Shown here: piece by piece, positions 32,232 to 40,100 of the stretch
Position numbering within the stretch: the first letter of the stretch is position 1
Layout: each line of letters begins with the position of its first letter
Assembly: GCF_004341625.1 (NCBI RefSeq)
Contig: NZ_SLZG01000007.1
Coordinates: 62,001 to 126,000, forward strand
Direction: 5' to 3'
From: Rhizobium sp. BK376
GTDB taxonomy: Bacteria > Pseudomonadota > Alphaproteobacteria > Rhizobiales > Rhizobiaceae
Length of the DNA: 64,000 nucleotides
Notes under the pieces: generated by a model
The model's input: only the letters and a program-made list of their open reading frames with translations
Told to the model about the DNA's origin: nothing
Databases searched by the model: none
Translations under genes and position numbers: made by a program

Positions 32232-32262
32232 CCCGCCTCCGCGCCAAAAGCGCGAAGGCGGG
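32232..32262 (-). terminator. hairpin after ppi
   Basis: CCCGCCTCCGCGC pairs with GCGCGAAGGCGGG around a CAAAA loop, then TTTCG on the minus strand. It lies 18 nt after the ppi stop, between it and queA. Confidence 0.55.
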
Positions 32263-32279
32263 CTCAGGATCAATCACAA

Positions 32280-32789
32280 TCAGACGTCTGCGGCAACCCG
32301 CATGGAGACGATGGAGTCCGGATCGACGACCGGCTCGCCCTTCTTGATCTTGTCGACGTTGTCCATGCCTTCGATGACCTGGCCCCAGACGGAGTATTGC
32401 TTGTTCAGCCAGGGGCTATCGGTAAAGCAGATGAAGAACTGCGAGTTGGCGGAATTCGGGTTCTGCGAGCGCGCCATCGAGCAGGTGCCACGAACGTGGC
32501 TGAGCGCCGAGAACTCGGCCTTCAAATCTGGCTTTTCCGAACCGCCCATGCCGGCACGGCCCGGGTTGAAGCTCTCGCCATCCTTCTTGCCGAACTTCAC
32601 GTCGCCGGTCTGGGCCATGAAATCGTTGATGACGCGATGGAAGACCACGCCGTCATAGGCCTTCTCGCGCGCCAGTTCCTTGATGCGCGCAACATGCAGC
32701 GGCGCGACTTCCGGCAGAAGTTGGATGACAACCTTGCCCTTGGTGGTTTCGAGGATGATGGTGTTTTCGGGATCCTTGATTTCAGCCAT
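32280..32789 (-). CDS. ppi: cytosolic cyclophilin-type peptidyl-prolyl isomerase
   Basis: 169 residues without a signal peptide. The cyclophilin signature is complete: YDGVVFHRVINDFMAQTGDV with the catalytic Arg, SMARSQNPNSANSQFFICF and NKQYSVWGQVIEGMDNVD. It catalyses cis/trans isomerisation of prolyl bonds. A second, exported paralogue lies directly upstream, 20 nt away, on the same strand, so this is the downstream member of a cyclophilin pair. Confidence 0.93.
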   Translation of the reverse strand: MAEIKDPENTIILETTKGKVVIQLLPEVAPLHVARIKELAREKAYDGVVFHRVINDFMAQTGDVKFGKKDGESFNPGRAGMGGSEKPDLKAEFSALSHVRGTCSMARSQNPNSANSQFFICFTDSPWLNKQYSVWGQVIEGMDNVDKIKKGEPVVDPDSIVSMRVAADV

Positions 32790-32809
32790 TCTTCTTCTCC
32801 TTGGTTTGC

Positions 32810-33379
32810 TTACTTCTTACCGAGCGTAACTTTGATCATCTTGTCGGGGTTGCTGACTTCGCCGTTCTGGCCTTCGCCGCGCTTGATCTTGTCGACGAGT
32901 TCCATGCCGGAAACGACCTTGCCGACGACCGTGTACTGGCCGTTCAGGAAGGAGCCATCGCCGAACATGATGAAGAACTGCGAATTGGCGGAGTTCGGAT
33001 CCTGGGCGCGAGCCATGCCGACCGTACCACGGGTAAACGGTACCTTGGAAAATTCAGCCGGGATATCAGGCAGATCGGAGCTGCCGGTGCCGGCCTTCTG
33101 CGGGTCATAGCCCTTCGACATGTTGCCGAACTTCACGTCGCCGGTCTGGGCCATGAAGCCGTCGATGACGCGATGAAAGGCGACATTATCATATTCGCCC
33201 TTCTGGATGAGCGTCTTGATCTGCGCGACATGCTTCGGAGCTACCTCAGGCATGAGCTGAATGACAACGGGGCCGTCCTTCAGCTGAATGGTGATGAAGT
33301 TGTCGTCGGCAGCAACGGCGCTGACGGCGAAGGCGAACAGGCACAACAGCCCGGCAAACGCGATATGAATGAGTTTCAT
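32810..33379 (-). CDS. periplasmic cyclophilin-type peptidyl-prolyl isomerase
   Basis: 189 residues with a clear signal peptide (MKLIHIAFAGLLCLFAFAVSAVAA). The mature part is a cyclophilin: YDNVAFHRVIDGFMAQTGDV, GMARAQDPNSANSQFFIMF and NGQYTVVGKVVSGMELVD. It is about half identical by eye to the cytosolic copy, so the pair probably arose by duplication with gain of export. It should act on periplasmic or outer-membrane protein folding. It follows coaD by 30 nt. Confidence 0.92.
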   Translation of the reverse strand: MKLIHIAFAGLLCLFAFAVSAVAADDNFITIQLKDGPVVIQLMPEVAPKHVAQIKTLIQKGEYDNVAFHRVIDGFMAQTGDVKFGNMSKGYDPQKAGTGSSDLPDIPAEFSKVPFTRGTVGMARAQDPNSANSQFFIMFGDGSFLNGQYTVVGKVVSGMELVDKIKRGEGQNGEVSNPDKMIKVTLGKK

Positions 33380-33409
33380 GGGTGCTCCATCGGGAAATTT
33401 ATCTTCGGC

Positions 33410-33907
33410 CTAGTCTTTGAGCTTGGCCTTCAGGGCTTCAAGAACAGCTGCCGGCACGAAGGCGCTTACATCGCCGCCCATGGATGCGATCTGCCGCACC
33501 AATGTGGCCGTTATGGGCCGTGAGGCCGTGCCCGCCGGCAGAAAGATCGTCTGAACATCCGGCGCCATCTGGCGGTTCATGCCGGCCATCTGCATTTCAT
33601 AGTCCAGATCGGTGCCGTCGCGGAGGCCACGCACCAGAAGCTTGGCGCCATGCACTCTTGCCGCATCGACCACCAGATTGTCGAAGGCGATCACCTCAAT
33701 GTCGACCACCTGCCCCGGCAAGGCCTCGGTAAGCGAGCGGCGAATGAGATCGGCGCGCTCCTCGAAAGAAAAGAGCGGCTTCTTGCCTGGATGGATGCCG
33801 ATGGCGACAATGACCCTGGAAGCGACGTTCAACGCCTGCACGAGGACGTCGAGATGTCCGTTTGTCATCGGATCGAAGGATCCAGGATAAAAGGCTGTCG
33901 TCGTCAT
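33410..33907 (-). CDS. coaD: phosphopantetheine adenylyltransferase
   Basis: 165 residues. The N-terminus [19 protein letters not shown] carries the nucleotidyltransferase TxGHxxx-type motif (here TNGH), the centre [37 protein letters not shown] and the ISSTLVR-like stretch reads [15 protein letters not shown]. CoaD makes dephospho-CoA from phosphopantetheine and ATP. It heads the coaD-ppi-ppi-queA-tgt run on the minus strand. Confidence 0.95.
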   Translation of the reverse strand: MTTTAFYPGSFDPMTNGHLDVLVQALNVASRVIVAIGIHPGKKPLFSFEERADLIRRSLTEALPGQVVDIEVIAFDNLVVDAARVHGAKLLVRGLRDGTDLDYEMQMAGMNRQMAPDVQTIFLPAGTASRPITATLVRQIASMGGDVSAFVPAAVLEALKAKLKD

Positions 33908-33992
33908 GCTTTGCCGGCCGGTTGCTTTGCAGGCCTTTTGTCATGGATGGACCTGTATCGCAAGCAAATTGCGGATGCTCGGCCCGGCTGCG

Positions 33993-34327
33993 CTGAACCA
34001 CAGATGAACAGGCCATTCAAGCCCGTTTCAGCTCGGCAATGCTTTATTGCGGACGTTCCCGCAACCGCACTGCCCACGCGGTTCGAAAGTCTCCATCCAA
34101 AGGCAAATGACCATGCTGGTCCTCTACGTCGCAGTCGCAATTCTCGGCTCTTTCCTCGTTGAAATGCTGCTGCATCACTTCAGGCGCAACTACGAGATCG
34201 TCTGGGTCTCCGTGCCCGAACAGACCGGCCATGACATTGCCCTGGAGATCACAAGGAATTTGCGGAAAAACCAGGCGCGAATCTGAACGCCAGATGAACA
34301 GAGCATTCAAGGTCGCTTCAGATCGGC
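33993..34327. repeat. two copies of a 45-bp cis element before small membrane protein genes
   Basis: Copies at 33993-34037 and 34283-34327 agree at 37 of 45 positions by eye. Each contains CTGAAC then TGAACAG 11 bp further, and TTCAAG and TTCAG in the reverse sense. The first copy ends 70 bp before the gene at 34107 and the second 103 bp before the gene at 34430. Similar half-sites 11 bp apart suggest binding by an OmpR-type regulator (inference). Confidence 0.6.
34107..34286 (+). CDS. small membrane protein (59 aa)
   Basis: MTMLVLYVAVAILGSFLVEMLLHHFRRNYEIVWVSVPEQTGHDIALE... has one N-terminal membrane helix (about 2-22) followed by a basic linker and a short cytosolic tail. No family recognised. 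It is the first of three tandem tiny membrane proteins between coaD and gyrA and has a copy of the repeated cis element upstream. The ribosome site is AAAGG, 4 nt from the ATG. Confidence 0.55.
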   Translation: MTMLVLYVAVAILGSFLVEMLLHHFRRNYEIVWVSVPEQTGHDIALEITRNLRKNQARI

Positions 34328-34355
34328 CTTGGTAAACAGAGCCTCAACATCCGGC

Positions 34356-34380
34356 GGAACTATCTTGAAGCGGATGCGTT
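34356..34380 (+). promoter_or_regulatory. EcfG-type general stress promoter
   Basis: GGAAC (34356-34360), 16 bases, CGTT (34377-34380) matches the GGAAC-N16/17-CGTT consensus of alphaproteobacterial EcfG/RpoE2 sigma factors. It lies 50 bp before the start of the 51-residue membrane protein gene. Confidence 0.65.
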
Positions 34381-34429
34381 ACCAGATCGAACCATAGATA
34401 TGCTGATTATGACCCAAAGGAAAAAACTC

Positions 34430-34585
34430 ATGCTCGATAAGATGAATCTGATCAACCTCGTTTGGATGACCATGGTCACGGGCATGCTGGCAGCCACAAT
34501 CGCACTCTATGATCAGAAGGTGGACCAATCGAAAGTCTATGGCCCCTTCGCCTCTGCCCGGCCGTTCGTGACGAGCCAGTATTGA
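34430..34585 (+). CDS. small membrane protein (51 aa)
   Basis: From ATG 34430 (AAAGGA 8 nt upstream): MLDKMNLINLVWMTMVTGMLAATIALYDQKVDQSK..., a single membrane helix near residues 7-27 and a short polar tail ending FVTSQY. Upstream in-frame starts (34400, 34409) have no ribosome site. It is preceded by the second copy of the cis element and by an EcfG-type promoter, so it is probably a stress-induced membrane peptide (inference). Confidence 0.6.
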   Translation: MLDKMNLINLVWMTMVTGMLAATIALYDQKVDQSKVYGPFASARPFVTSQY

Positions 34586-34621
34586 GGATCTGAACGCAAC
34601 CCTTTTAGAGAAAGGACCGCC

Positions 34622-34756
34622 ATGTTCACGATTTTAACAATGCTTACTGCCCTTATCAGCATCATGTTCATCGTGTCCGTGGCGTCGACCATCTCCGCAT
34701 TGCGCCGCGAAACTGAAGAGATCAAGGAAATCGACAAGCATCACAAGGCTTTCTGA
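34622..34756 (+). CDS. small membrane protein (44 aa)
   Basis: A 44-residue frame, MFTILTMLTALISIMFIVSVASTISALRRETEEIKEIDKHHKAF, has AAAGGA 6 nt before the ATG, an N-terminal membrane helix and an amphipathic charged tail. It follows the 51-residue gene by 36 nt and is closed by a strong terminator, so the two are probably one transcript. Confidence 0.6.
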   Translation: MFTILTMLTALISIMFIVSVASTISALRRETEEIKEIDKHHKAF

Positions 34757-34806
34757 TTTTCCCCGACCCAATGCGCTCATGTCCCCGAGCGCTTGGGCCT
34801 TTCCCA

Positions 34807-34842
34807 CCGGACGCCGTCCCCCAACAGCGTCCGGTTTTTTTT
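34807..34842 (+). terminator. rho-independent terminator of the small-gene operon
   Basis: Stem CCGGACGC (34807-34814) / GCGTCCGG (34827-34834) with eight T residues directly after it. Confidence 0.85.
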
Positions 34843-34862
34843 GTCAAAATCGGCTCCAAACG

Positions 34863-34892
34863 AAAACCGGGCAGCAAATGCCGCCCGGTTTT
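34863..34892 (-). terminator. terminator of gyrA
   Basis: AAAACCGGGC (34863-34872) and GCCCGGTTTT (34883-34892) form a 10-bp stem with a 10-nt loop, giving T-runs in both directions; 25 nt after the gyrA stop. Confidence 0.8.
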
Positions 34893-34917
34893 TAAAGCTT
34901 GCCGATGGTAAAGCGAC

Positions 34918-37713
34918 CTATTCCTCGCTACCAGGCGCGGCTCCCTCTTCAGAAATACCTGCCTCAGGCGGTGTGCCTTCTGTAATCTCGGCTACATCGT
35001 CCTCGCCTTCCGGCTCGCTGATACGCTCGACCGAGACGACCTTCTCATCCTTGGCGGTCGAGAAGATGGTCACGCCCTTCGTGGCGCGGCTGGCGATACG
35101 GATGCCGCCGACCGGAACACGGATCAGCTGACCGCCATCGGACACCAGCATGATCTGGTCGGTGTCTTCAACCGGGAAGGCTGCGACGAGTTCGCCGATC
35201 TCGCCGGTCTTCGAGGTATCGGTGGCACGAATGCCCTTGCCGCCGCGGCCAGAGATACGGAAGTCGTAGGATGAAGAACGCTTGCCGAAGCCCTTCTCCG
35301 AGACCGTCAGCACGAATTGCTCGCGCGCCTTCAGTTCCTCGTAGCGTTCGTCGCTCAGCTGTCCCTCTTCGGTGACTTCCTCACCCACCAGTGCGATATC
35401 TTCCTCATCGACGCCTATTGCACGGCGTTCAGCGGCAGATCTCCGGAGATAGGCAGCACGCTCCCAAGGCTCGGCATCGACATGGCCGACGATCGTCATG
35501 GAAATAATGCTGTCACCCTCACCGAGGTTGATACCGCGTACGCCGATCGAATTGCGTCCGGCAAAGACGCGCACATCATCGACCGGGAAACGGATGCACT
35601 GGCCCAACGCCGTGGTGAGCAGGACGTCGTCATGCTCCATGCAGGTCTCGACGGAGAGGATTTCGTCGCCCTCTTCCTCGAGCTTCATGGCGATCTTGCC
35701 GTTGCGGTTGACCTGGACGAAGTCGCTGAGCTTGTTGCGGCGGACCGTGCCCCGGGTCGTCGAGAACATGACGTCGAGATTATCCCAGCTGTCCTCGTCC
35801 TCGGGCAGCGGCAGGATCGTCGTGATGCGTTCGCCGGGTTCCAGCGGCAGCATGTTGATGAGTGCCTTGCCGCGCGAGGTCGGCGTGCCGATCGGCAGGC
35901 GCCAGACCTTCTCCTTGTAGACGATGCCGCGCGACGAGAAGAAGAGAACGGGCGTATGCGTATTGACCACGAATAGCCGGCTAACGAAATCCTCGTCACG
36001 AGTGGTCATGCCGGAGCGACCCTTGCCGCCGCGACGCTGCGCGCGGTAGGTCGTGAGGGGCACGCGCTTGATATAGCCGAGGTGCGAAACCGTCACGACC
36101 ATATCTTCGCGGGCGATGAGATCCTCATCGTCCATTTCCAGACCGCCATCGACAATCTCGGTCCGGCGTGGCGTGCCGAATTCGTCGCGAACCGCCGTAA
36201 GCTCTTCTTTTACAATGGTTTGGATGCGAACGCGCGACGACAGAATTTCGAGGTAATCCTTGATCTCGATGCCGATCTTATTCAGTTCGTCGCCGATTTC
36301 GTCACGGCCGAGAGCGGTCAGGCGGGCGAGGCGCAATTCGAGAATGGCGCGCGCCTGTTCTTCGGAGAGGTTATATGTGCCGTCCTCGTTGATGCGATGA
36401 CGCGGATCGTCGATTAGCCGGATAAGAGATTCAACGTCCGCAGCCGGCCAGCGGCGCGTCATCAGCTCTTCGCGGGCAGAACCCGGATCCGGCGCCTGGC
36501 GAATGACGCGGATGACTTCGTCGATATTGGCGACGGCGATTGCGAGACCGACCAAGACGTGGGCGCGCTCGCGCGCCTTGCGCAGCAGGTATTTCGTGCG
36601 GCGGCTGACGACTTCCTCGCGGAAGGAAACGAAGGCGCGAAGCATGTCGAGCAGCGTCAACTGCTCCGGCTTGCCGCCATTCAACGCCACCATGTTGCAG
36701 CCGAAGGAGGTCTGCAGCGGCGTATAGCGATAAAGCTGGTTCAGGATGACATCCGCATTCGCATCGCGCTTCAGCTCGATGACGACGCGGTAGCCCTGAC
36801 GGTCGGACTCGTCGCGCAGATCGGAGATGCCTTCGATGCGCTTTTCGCGCACCAGTTCGGCCATCTTTTCGATCATCGTCGACTTGTTTACCTGATAGGG
36901 AATCTCGGTGATGATGATCTGCTCGCGGTCCCCGCGCATAGGCTCGATCGCGGCAACGCCGCGCATAATGACCGAACCGCGACCGGTCTCGTAGGCGGAG
37001 CGAATGCCGGCGCGGCCGAGGATCTTGGCGGCGGTCGGGAAGTCCGGGCCTGGAATGATCTGCATCATTTCCGGTAGTTCGATCGCCGGGTCGTTAATCA
37101 GCGCGATGCAGCCATCGATGACTTCGGACAGATTATGCGGCGGGATGTTTGTCGCCATCCCGACGGCGATACCGCCGGCGCCATTGACCAGCAGGTTCGG
37201 GAATTTGGCGGGAACGACAACCGGTTCGGAGAGCGTACCGTCATAGTTTTCACGGAAATCGACGGTTTCCTTGTCGAGGTCGTCCAGCAGCGAATGCGCG
37301 GCCTTCTGCAGACGGCACTCGGTGTAACGTTCGGCCGCCGGTGGGTCGCCATCGACAGAACCGAAATTGCCCTGACCGTCGATCAGCGGCAGCCGGAGCG
37401 ACCAGTCCTGCGCCATACGGGCAAGCGCATCGTAGATCGCCGCGTTGCCATGCGGATGGTATTTACCCATCACGTCACCGGTGACGCGGGCGCATTTCAC
37501 GTATTTCTTGTTCCAGTCGATGCCGAGCTCGGACATGCCGTAGAGGATGCGCCGGTGAACCGGTTTCAGCCCGTCGCGCACGTCGGGAAGCGCGCGGCTC
37601 ACGATGACGCTCATGGCGTAATCGAGATACGACCGCTGCATTTCCTCCATGATGGAAATTGGCTCGATGCCTGGCGGGAGCTTCCCGCCGCCGGGAGTGG
37701 ATTGCTCAGTCAA
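34918..37713 (-). CDS. gyrA: DNA gyrase subunit A
   Basis: 931 residues. Visible are the N-terminal winged-helix domain with [20 protein letters not shown], the catalytic Tyr in [11 protein letters not shown] (about residue 129), and the beta-pinwheel domain with the GyrA box QRRGGKG. The residue equivalent to E. coli Ser83 is Ala (HGNAAIYD), and Asp87 is kept, as in other alphaproteobacteria. The acidic C-terminus ([32 protein letters not shown]) is usual. With GyrB it introduces negative supercoils. It stands alone, between two terminators and a divergent marC-like gene. Confidence 0.97.
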   Translation of the reverse strand: MTEQSTPGGGKLPPGIEPISIMEEMQRSYLDYAMSVIVSRALPDVRDGLKPVHRRILYGMSELGIDWNKKYVKCARVTGDVMGKYHPHGNAAIYDALARMAQDWSLRLPLIDGQGNFGSVDGDPPAAERYTECRLQKAAHSLLDDLDKETVDFRENYDGTLSEPVVVPAKFPNLLVNGAGGIAVGMATNIPPHNLSEVIDGCIALINDPAIELPEMMQIIPGPDFPTAAKILGRAGIRSAYETGRGSVIMRGVAAIEPMRGDREQIIITEIPYQVNKSTMIEKMAELVREKRIEGISDLRDESDRQGYRVVIELKRDANADVILNQLYRYTPLQTSFGCNMVALNGGKPEQLTLLDMLRAFVSFREEVVSRRTKYLLRKARERAHVLVGLAIAVANIDEVIRVIRQAPDPGSAREELMTRRWPAADVESLIRLIDDPRHRINEDGTYNLSEEQARAILELRLARLTALGRDEIGDELNKIGIEIKDYLEILSSRVRIQTIVKEELTAVRDEFGTPRRTEIVDGGLEMDDEDLIAREDMVVTVSHLGYIKRVPLTTYRAQRRGGKGRSGMTTRDEDFVSRLFVVNTHTPVLFFSSRGIVYKEKVWRLPIGTPTSRGKALINMLPLEPGERITTILPLPEDEDSWDNLDVMFSTTRGTVRRNKLSDFVQVNRNGKIAMKLEEEGDEILSVETCMEHDDVLLTTALGQCIRFPVDDVRVFAGRNSIGVRGINLGEGDSIISMTIVGHVDAEPWERAAYLRRSAAERRAIGVDEEDIALVGEEVTEEGQLSDERYEELKAREQFVLTVSEKGFGKRSSSYDFRISGRGGKGIRATDTSKTGEIGELVAAFPVEDTDQIMLVSDGGQLIRVPVGGIRIASRATKGVTIFSTAKDEKVVSVERISEPEGEDDVAEITEGTPPEAGISEEGAAPGSEE

Positions 37714-37929
37714 AACGGATCACGATCTCTTTTAGAATCACTGCAGAATTTATATCCGAAACCATGCGCTTACGCCAATTTTGGCGGGTGCCTGGAACGG
37801 GCTTATCCCCTCTTTAAACGATGGAATCGCGCATTTCCGTGGCAGATTTTCGTCTCCTGCCTTGCGAATGCTGTTCCGTCGCATATCAATGGTCCAACAG
37901 GCAACAAAACGACCCTACGGGAACATGAT

Positions 37930-38577
37930 ATGGCGATTGCGGATACGCTGATCAATGCCTTCACGACGCTGCTCGTCACCGTCGATCCGCCGGGTCTCGC
38001 GCCGCTGTTTCTGGGGCTGACGACGGGCATGAACCGCTCGGAGCGCAGCCAGGTGGCGCTGCGCGGCTCTTTGATCGCATTCGGCATTCTGGCCGCTTTC
38101 GCCCTTTTCGGCTCCAGCGTGCTCGGCATCCTCGGAATTTCGATCGGCGCCTTCCGCATTGCCGGCGGCCTGCTGCTTTTCTGGATTGCCTTCGAGATGG
38201 TTTTCGAGAGGCGGCAGGACCGCAAGGAAAAGACGAAGGACGTCGCGATCACGCTGGACCAGATCCACAATATCGCAGTTTTTCCGCTGGCCCTTCCGCT
38301 GATCGCGGGCCCCGGCGCGATCTCGGCCACCATTCTGCTCGCGGGATCGCTGCAATCGTCCTTCGAGCGGGCGCAGCTGATCGGCGTGATCGCCATCAAC
38401 CTGCTGCTGCTCTTCGCGACCCTCTTGATTGCCGAACGCCTGGACCGCTTTCTTGGTGTCACCGGCCGCGCGATCCTCACCCGCCTCCTCGGCGTCATCC
38501 TGGCGGCGCTCGCGGCACAATTCGTCGTTGACGGGACCAAAGCGGCGTTGAGCCTCGCTGGCGGCGCACCGCATTGA
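37930..38577 (+). CDS. MarC family integral membrane protein
   Basis: 215 residues from ATG 37930. Six membrane helices; VTVDPPGLAPLFLGLTTGMNRSER is the conserved MarC (UPF0056) opening, with later PLALPLIAGPGAISATILLAG and LTRLLGVILAALAAQFVVDG. The family has no settled transport role, although it was once linked to multiple antibiotic resistance. It is divergent from gyrA with a 216-bp gap. Confidence 0.9.
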   Translation: MAIADTLINAFTTLLVTVDPPGLAPLFLGLTTGMNRSERSQVALRGSLIAFGILAAFALFGSSVLGILGISIGAFRIAGGLLLFWIAFEMVFERRQDRKEKTKDVAITLDQIHNIAVFPLALPLIAGPGAISATILLAGSLQSSFERAQLIGVIAINLLLLFATLLIAERLDRFLGVTGRAILTRLLGVILAALAAQFVVDGTKAALSLAGGAPH

Positions 38578-38585
38578 TCGAACGC

Positions 38586-38610
38586 GGAACCCTCGCCGGA
38601 TTTCAGCGTT
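38586..38610 (+). promoter_or_regulatory. EcfG-type promoter before the cupin gene
   Basis: GGAAC (38586-38590) and CGTT (38607-38610) with a 16-bp spacer match the general stress sigma consensus; the ATG is 28 bp downstream. Confidence 0.6.
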
Positions 38611-38637
38611 AGCTGTCCAGAAAACTGGAGAGACGAG

Positions 38638-39228
38638 ATGGCCGACCATTCCATTACGGCATCAGGCGACACCGGTCCGATCCCGGTGGACGATCCGCAG
38701 CGTGTTCTTACGATTTCAGCACCAACCGACCCGGATCTATCTGTCGTCAGTCTTGCGGGAGATACCTACACGATCCTCATTTCCAGCGCGCAGACGGAGG
38801 GTCGATACTGTCTTATCGACATGCTGGTTCCCGATGGCGGCGGGCCTCCGCTGCACAGGCATGATTTCGAAGAGATGTTCACGCTGCTTGAGGGCGAACT
38901 GGAATTCACCTTCCGCGGCAAAACGTTCACGGTGAAAGCACCGGCAAACATCAACATACCGGCGAATGCGCCGCATCGGTTTCAAAACAGGTCCGGACGC
39001 ATGACGCATATGCTGTGCATGTGTACGCCCGGCGGGCAGGACGAATTCTTTCTCTCGGTGGGAATGCCCATCGACAAAGGCGCGCCACCCTCTCCCAAAT
39101 TAAGCGAAGAGGAAGCCGAAAGCCGCCGAGCGCTGGCGCAGCGGCTTGCGCCCAAATATCGGACTGAAATGCTCGGCCATCCCCAGCAGCCGATCAGAGA
39201 CCGGCATTTGAAACAGCAGCCGCCATAG
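38638..39228 (+). CDS. cupin domain protein
   Basis: 196 residues. The cupin metal motif is readable: GGGPPLHRHDFEEMFTLLEGELEFTFRG (G..(X)5HxH(X)3-4E(X)6G) and the second motif APHRFQNRSGR. It is a single cupin fold with a helical C-terminal tail. Small cupins of this type are dioxygenase-like or ligand-binding; the substrate is unknown. The EcfG-type promoter suggests induction in the general stress response. Confidence 0.85.
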   Translation: MADHSITASGDTGPIPVDDPQRVLTISAPTDPDLSVVSLAGDTYTILISSAQTEGRYCLIDMLVPDGGGPPLHRHDFEEMFTLLEGELEFTFRGKTFTVKAPANINIPANAPHRFQNRSGRMTHMLCMCTPGGQDEFFLSVGMPIDKGAPPSPKLSEEEAESRRALAQRLAPKYRTEMLGHPQQPIRDRHLKQQPP

Positions 39229-39318
39229 GTTTGAATTCATCGAGGCGATCGAACGGCTTGCAAGTCTCGCGCGCCGCCGCGATAGACGAACGTCGGCGAG
39301 CGCGTTCGAAATTCCATC

Positions 39319-39852
39319 TCAAAACGGAATATCGTCGTCCAGATCCCGCGAGAAGTTGCTTCCACCACCACCGCTGCTGTTACCGCCGCGACCGGAGGAC
39401 GGGGACTGGCCGTAGTCGTCGCCATATCCACCACCGCCGCCGCCGTAATCATTGCCGCGACCACCGCGACTGCCACCTTCGCTGGCGCCGCCGCCTTCGC
39501 CGCGGCCATCCAGCATCGTAAGCGTCGAATTGAAGCCCTGCAGCACGATTTCGGTGGAATAGCGGTCCTGGCCGTTCTGGTCCTGCCATTTGCGGGTCTG
39601 GAGTGCGCCCTCGATATAGAGCTTGGCGCCCTTCTTCACATATTGCTCGACGACCTTGCAGAGGCCTTCGTTGAAGACGACGACAGTATGCCATTCGGTC
39701 TTTTCGCGGCGTTCGCCGGAATTGCGGTCGCGCCAGGTTTCCGACGTCGCAATCCGAAGATTGGCGATCGGCCGGCCGTCCTGCGTCCGCCGGATTTCGG
39801 GGTCAGCCCCCACGTTTCCGACCAGAATTACCTTGTTCACGCTACCAGCCAT
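39319..39852 (-). CDS. ssb: single-stranded DNA-binding protein
   Basis: 177 residues from ATG 39852 ([26 protein letters not shown]). The OB fold is followed by a Gly/Ser-rich linker and the conserved acidic tip DLDDDIPF, which docks repair proteins. It coats single-stranded DNA. It is divergent from uvrA with an SOS box between them, which may control both. Confidence 0.97.
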   Translation of the reverse strand: MAGSVNKVILVGNVGADPEIRRTQDGRPIANLRIATSETWRDRNSGERREKTEWHTVVVFNEGLCKVVEQYVKKGAKLYIEGALQTRKWQDQNGQDRYSTEIVLQGFNSTLTMLDGRGEGGGASEGGSRGGRGNDYGGGGGGYGDDYGQSPSSGRGGNSSGGGGSNFSRDLDDDIPF

Positions 39853-39963
39853 GCTTTTCACCCTGCTTGCCGCCCTGCCCGGCGGCGTTCTAACCAATCG
39901 ATATACTTTAAACCATCGCGCTGGCGAATGCGCTCGCCGCCGGTTTAATCCACAAGGAATTTT

Positions 39964-39978
39964 GTTCTTTATTTGTTC
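39964..39978. promoter_or_regulatory. LexA SOS box (alphaproteobacterial type)
   Basis: GTTC-TTTATTT-GTTC is an exact match to the direct-repeat SOS box GTTC-N7-GTTC of alphaproteobacteria. It lies 112 bp from the ssb start and 123 bp from the uvrA start. Confidence 0.85.
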
Positions 39979-40100
39979 TAGTTTATGTCTATGATCCTGT
40001 CAACAGAATCGAAAACCTGATCCCTCCGTTCATTTGAGCCTCGACTCGCCAGCCGGCATCACTAAATAAGGGCGGAGACCAAGGGACCAAGCTAAAGACG

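Noticed and set aside
30750-33110. A 786-residue plus-strand frame across tgt, queA and the two isomerase genes
   Set aside because: It is antisense to four well-supported genes, without a ribosome site or any known domain; long antisense frames are usual in GC-rich DNA.
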